Positions 6,800 through 6,982 of a stretch of 6,982 nucleotides of DNA are shown piece after piece. Numbering within the stretch: the stretch's first letter is position 1; each line of letters starts with the position of its first letter. Source of the stretch: a bacterium (lineage in GTDB: Bacteria; UBA9089). The notes beneath the pieces are model-generated. The model did no database searches, had not been told where the DNA came from, and worked only from the letters and a program-made list of their open reading frames with translations. Both the position numbers and the translations under genes were made by a program. The stretch lies in NCBI GenBank assembly GCA_003485015.1, contig DNCN01000122.1, positions 1-6,982 of the forward strand. The letters are read 5' to 3'.

Positions 6800-6982
6800 C
6801 GAAAGGTTTAATCTGCTCAAGATGGCACCTAAATTCTGGTTGCAAAACTTCTCAAGCCCAAAGAGGTCTCTTTAGCCCCTATTCCGCAGTCTATCCATCA
6901 AAAATCGTCAAAATCCACATTTTAGGAGTTAAGCATATCGAATAAGTCTTTGAAAAACAAGGGATTGCATTTTTAAAAGGTG
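6800..6982. other. Downstream region without a recognisable gene
   Basis: I find no convincing coding region, RNA gene or promoter here. The longest ATG-initiated frame I noted is 18 codons (from 6822) and matches no family I recognise. There is a short inverted repeat, AAAGAG/CTCTTT (6860-6873), with a 2-nt centre, too small a loop for a normal hairpin. The AT-rich end includes AAAAGGTG at the window edge, which could be the ribosome site of a following gene. No fdsC- or fdsD-like gene begins within this stretch. Confidence 0.5.

Noticed and set aside
923..6897. Shared 8-mers TCTATCCA (923-930 and 6890-6897) and TTATCCGA (7-14 and 6795-6802) in noncoding parts
   Set aside because: Eight-base matches are expected by chance in a 7-kb AT-rich sequence, and the flanks do not extend the similarity convincingly.
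6953..6981. Possible promoter TTGAAA with a weak -10 near the right edge
   Set aside because: The -10 candidate TTAAAA matches only about half of the consensus, and no gene start is visible behind it in the window.

Overview
The window holds one compact, AT-rich, plus-strand operon for a soluble, cytoplasmic, NAD(P)-linked formate dehydrogenase, with a regulatory-looking leader in front of it. The AGA/AGG-rich arginine codons, the many Fe-S motifs and the resemblance to anaerobe-type flavoproteins suggest an anaerobic bacterium, perhaps one of the uncultured lineages known mainly from metagenomes. The sequence does not fix a phylum. TGA serves as a true stop (it ends the second gene), so the genetic code looks standard.

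Layout. Positions 1-130 carry a terminator-like hairpin (about 12-62), a perfect-consensus sigma70-type promoter (TTGACA, 16 bp, TATAAT; 65-92) and an inverted repeat with ACCCCAT/ATGGGGT arms just after the -10 box (92-128). Positions 131-433 are a decayed CBS-domain protein gene with an in-frame TGA and missing core segments. Then come three genes: a NuoE/FdsG-type [2Fe-2S] subunit (426-878), a 1037-residue fusion of a NuoF/HydB-type FMN-NADH subunit with a GltD/NfnB-type FAD-NAD(P) oxidoreductase (958-4071), and an 898-residue NuoG-like molybdenum/tungsten formate dehydrogenase catalytic subunit with cysteine at the usual selenocysteine site (4068-6764). The last 218 bases contain a stem-loop at the stop codon and no recognisable gene.

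How the genes work together. Gene order and domain content match the fdsG-fdsB-fdsA core of soluble NAD-dependent formate dehydrogenases. Electrons from formate at the Mo/W site would pass through the Fe-S chain of the catalytic subunit to the FMN/Fe-S module formed by NuoE and the NuoF half, which reacts with NAD(H). The unusual part is the GltD/NfnB-like half fused to NuoF. It adds a second flavin and a second nucleotide site, so the complex could couple formate/CO2 with two pyridine nucleotide pools, possibly with ferredoxin by flavin-based electron bifurcation. That coupling is inference; the domains and their ligands are visible in the sequence.

The points most worth following are the fusion itself, an apparently split set of Fe-S cysteines in the GltD half (CxxC moved to the extreme C-terminus), replacement of the usual arginine pair in its nucleotide-binding loop, and the promoter/inverted repeat/decayed CBS gene arrangement upstream.
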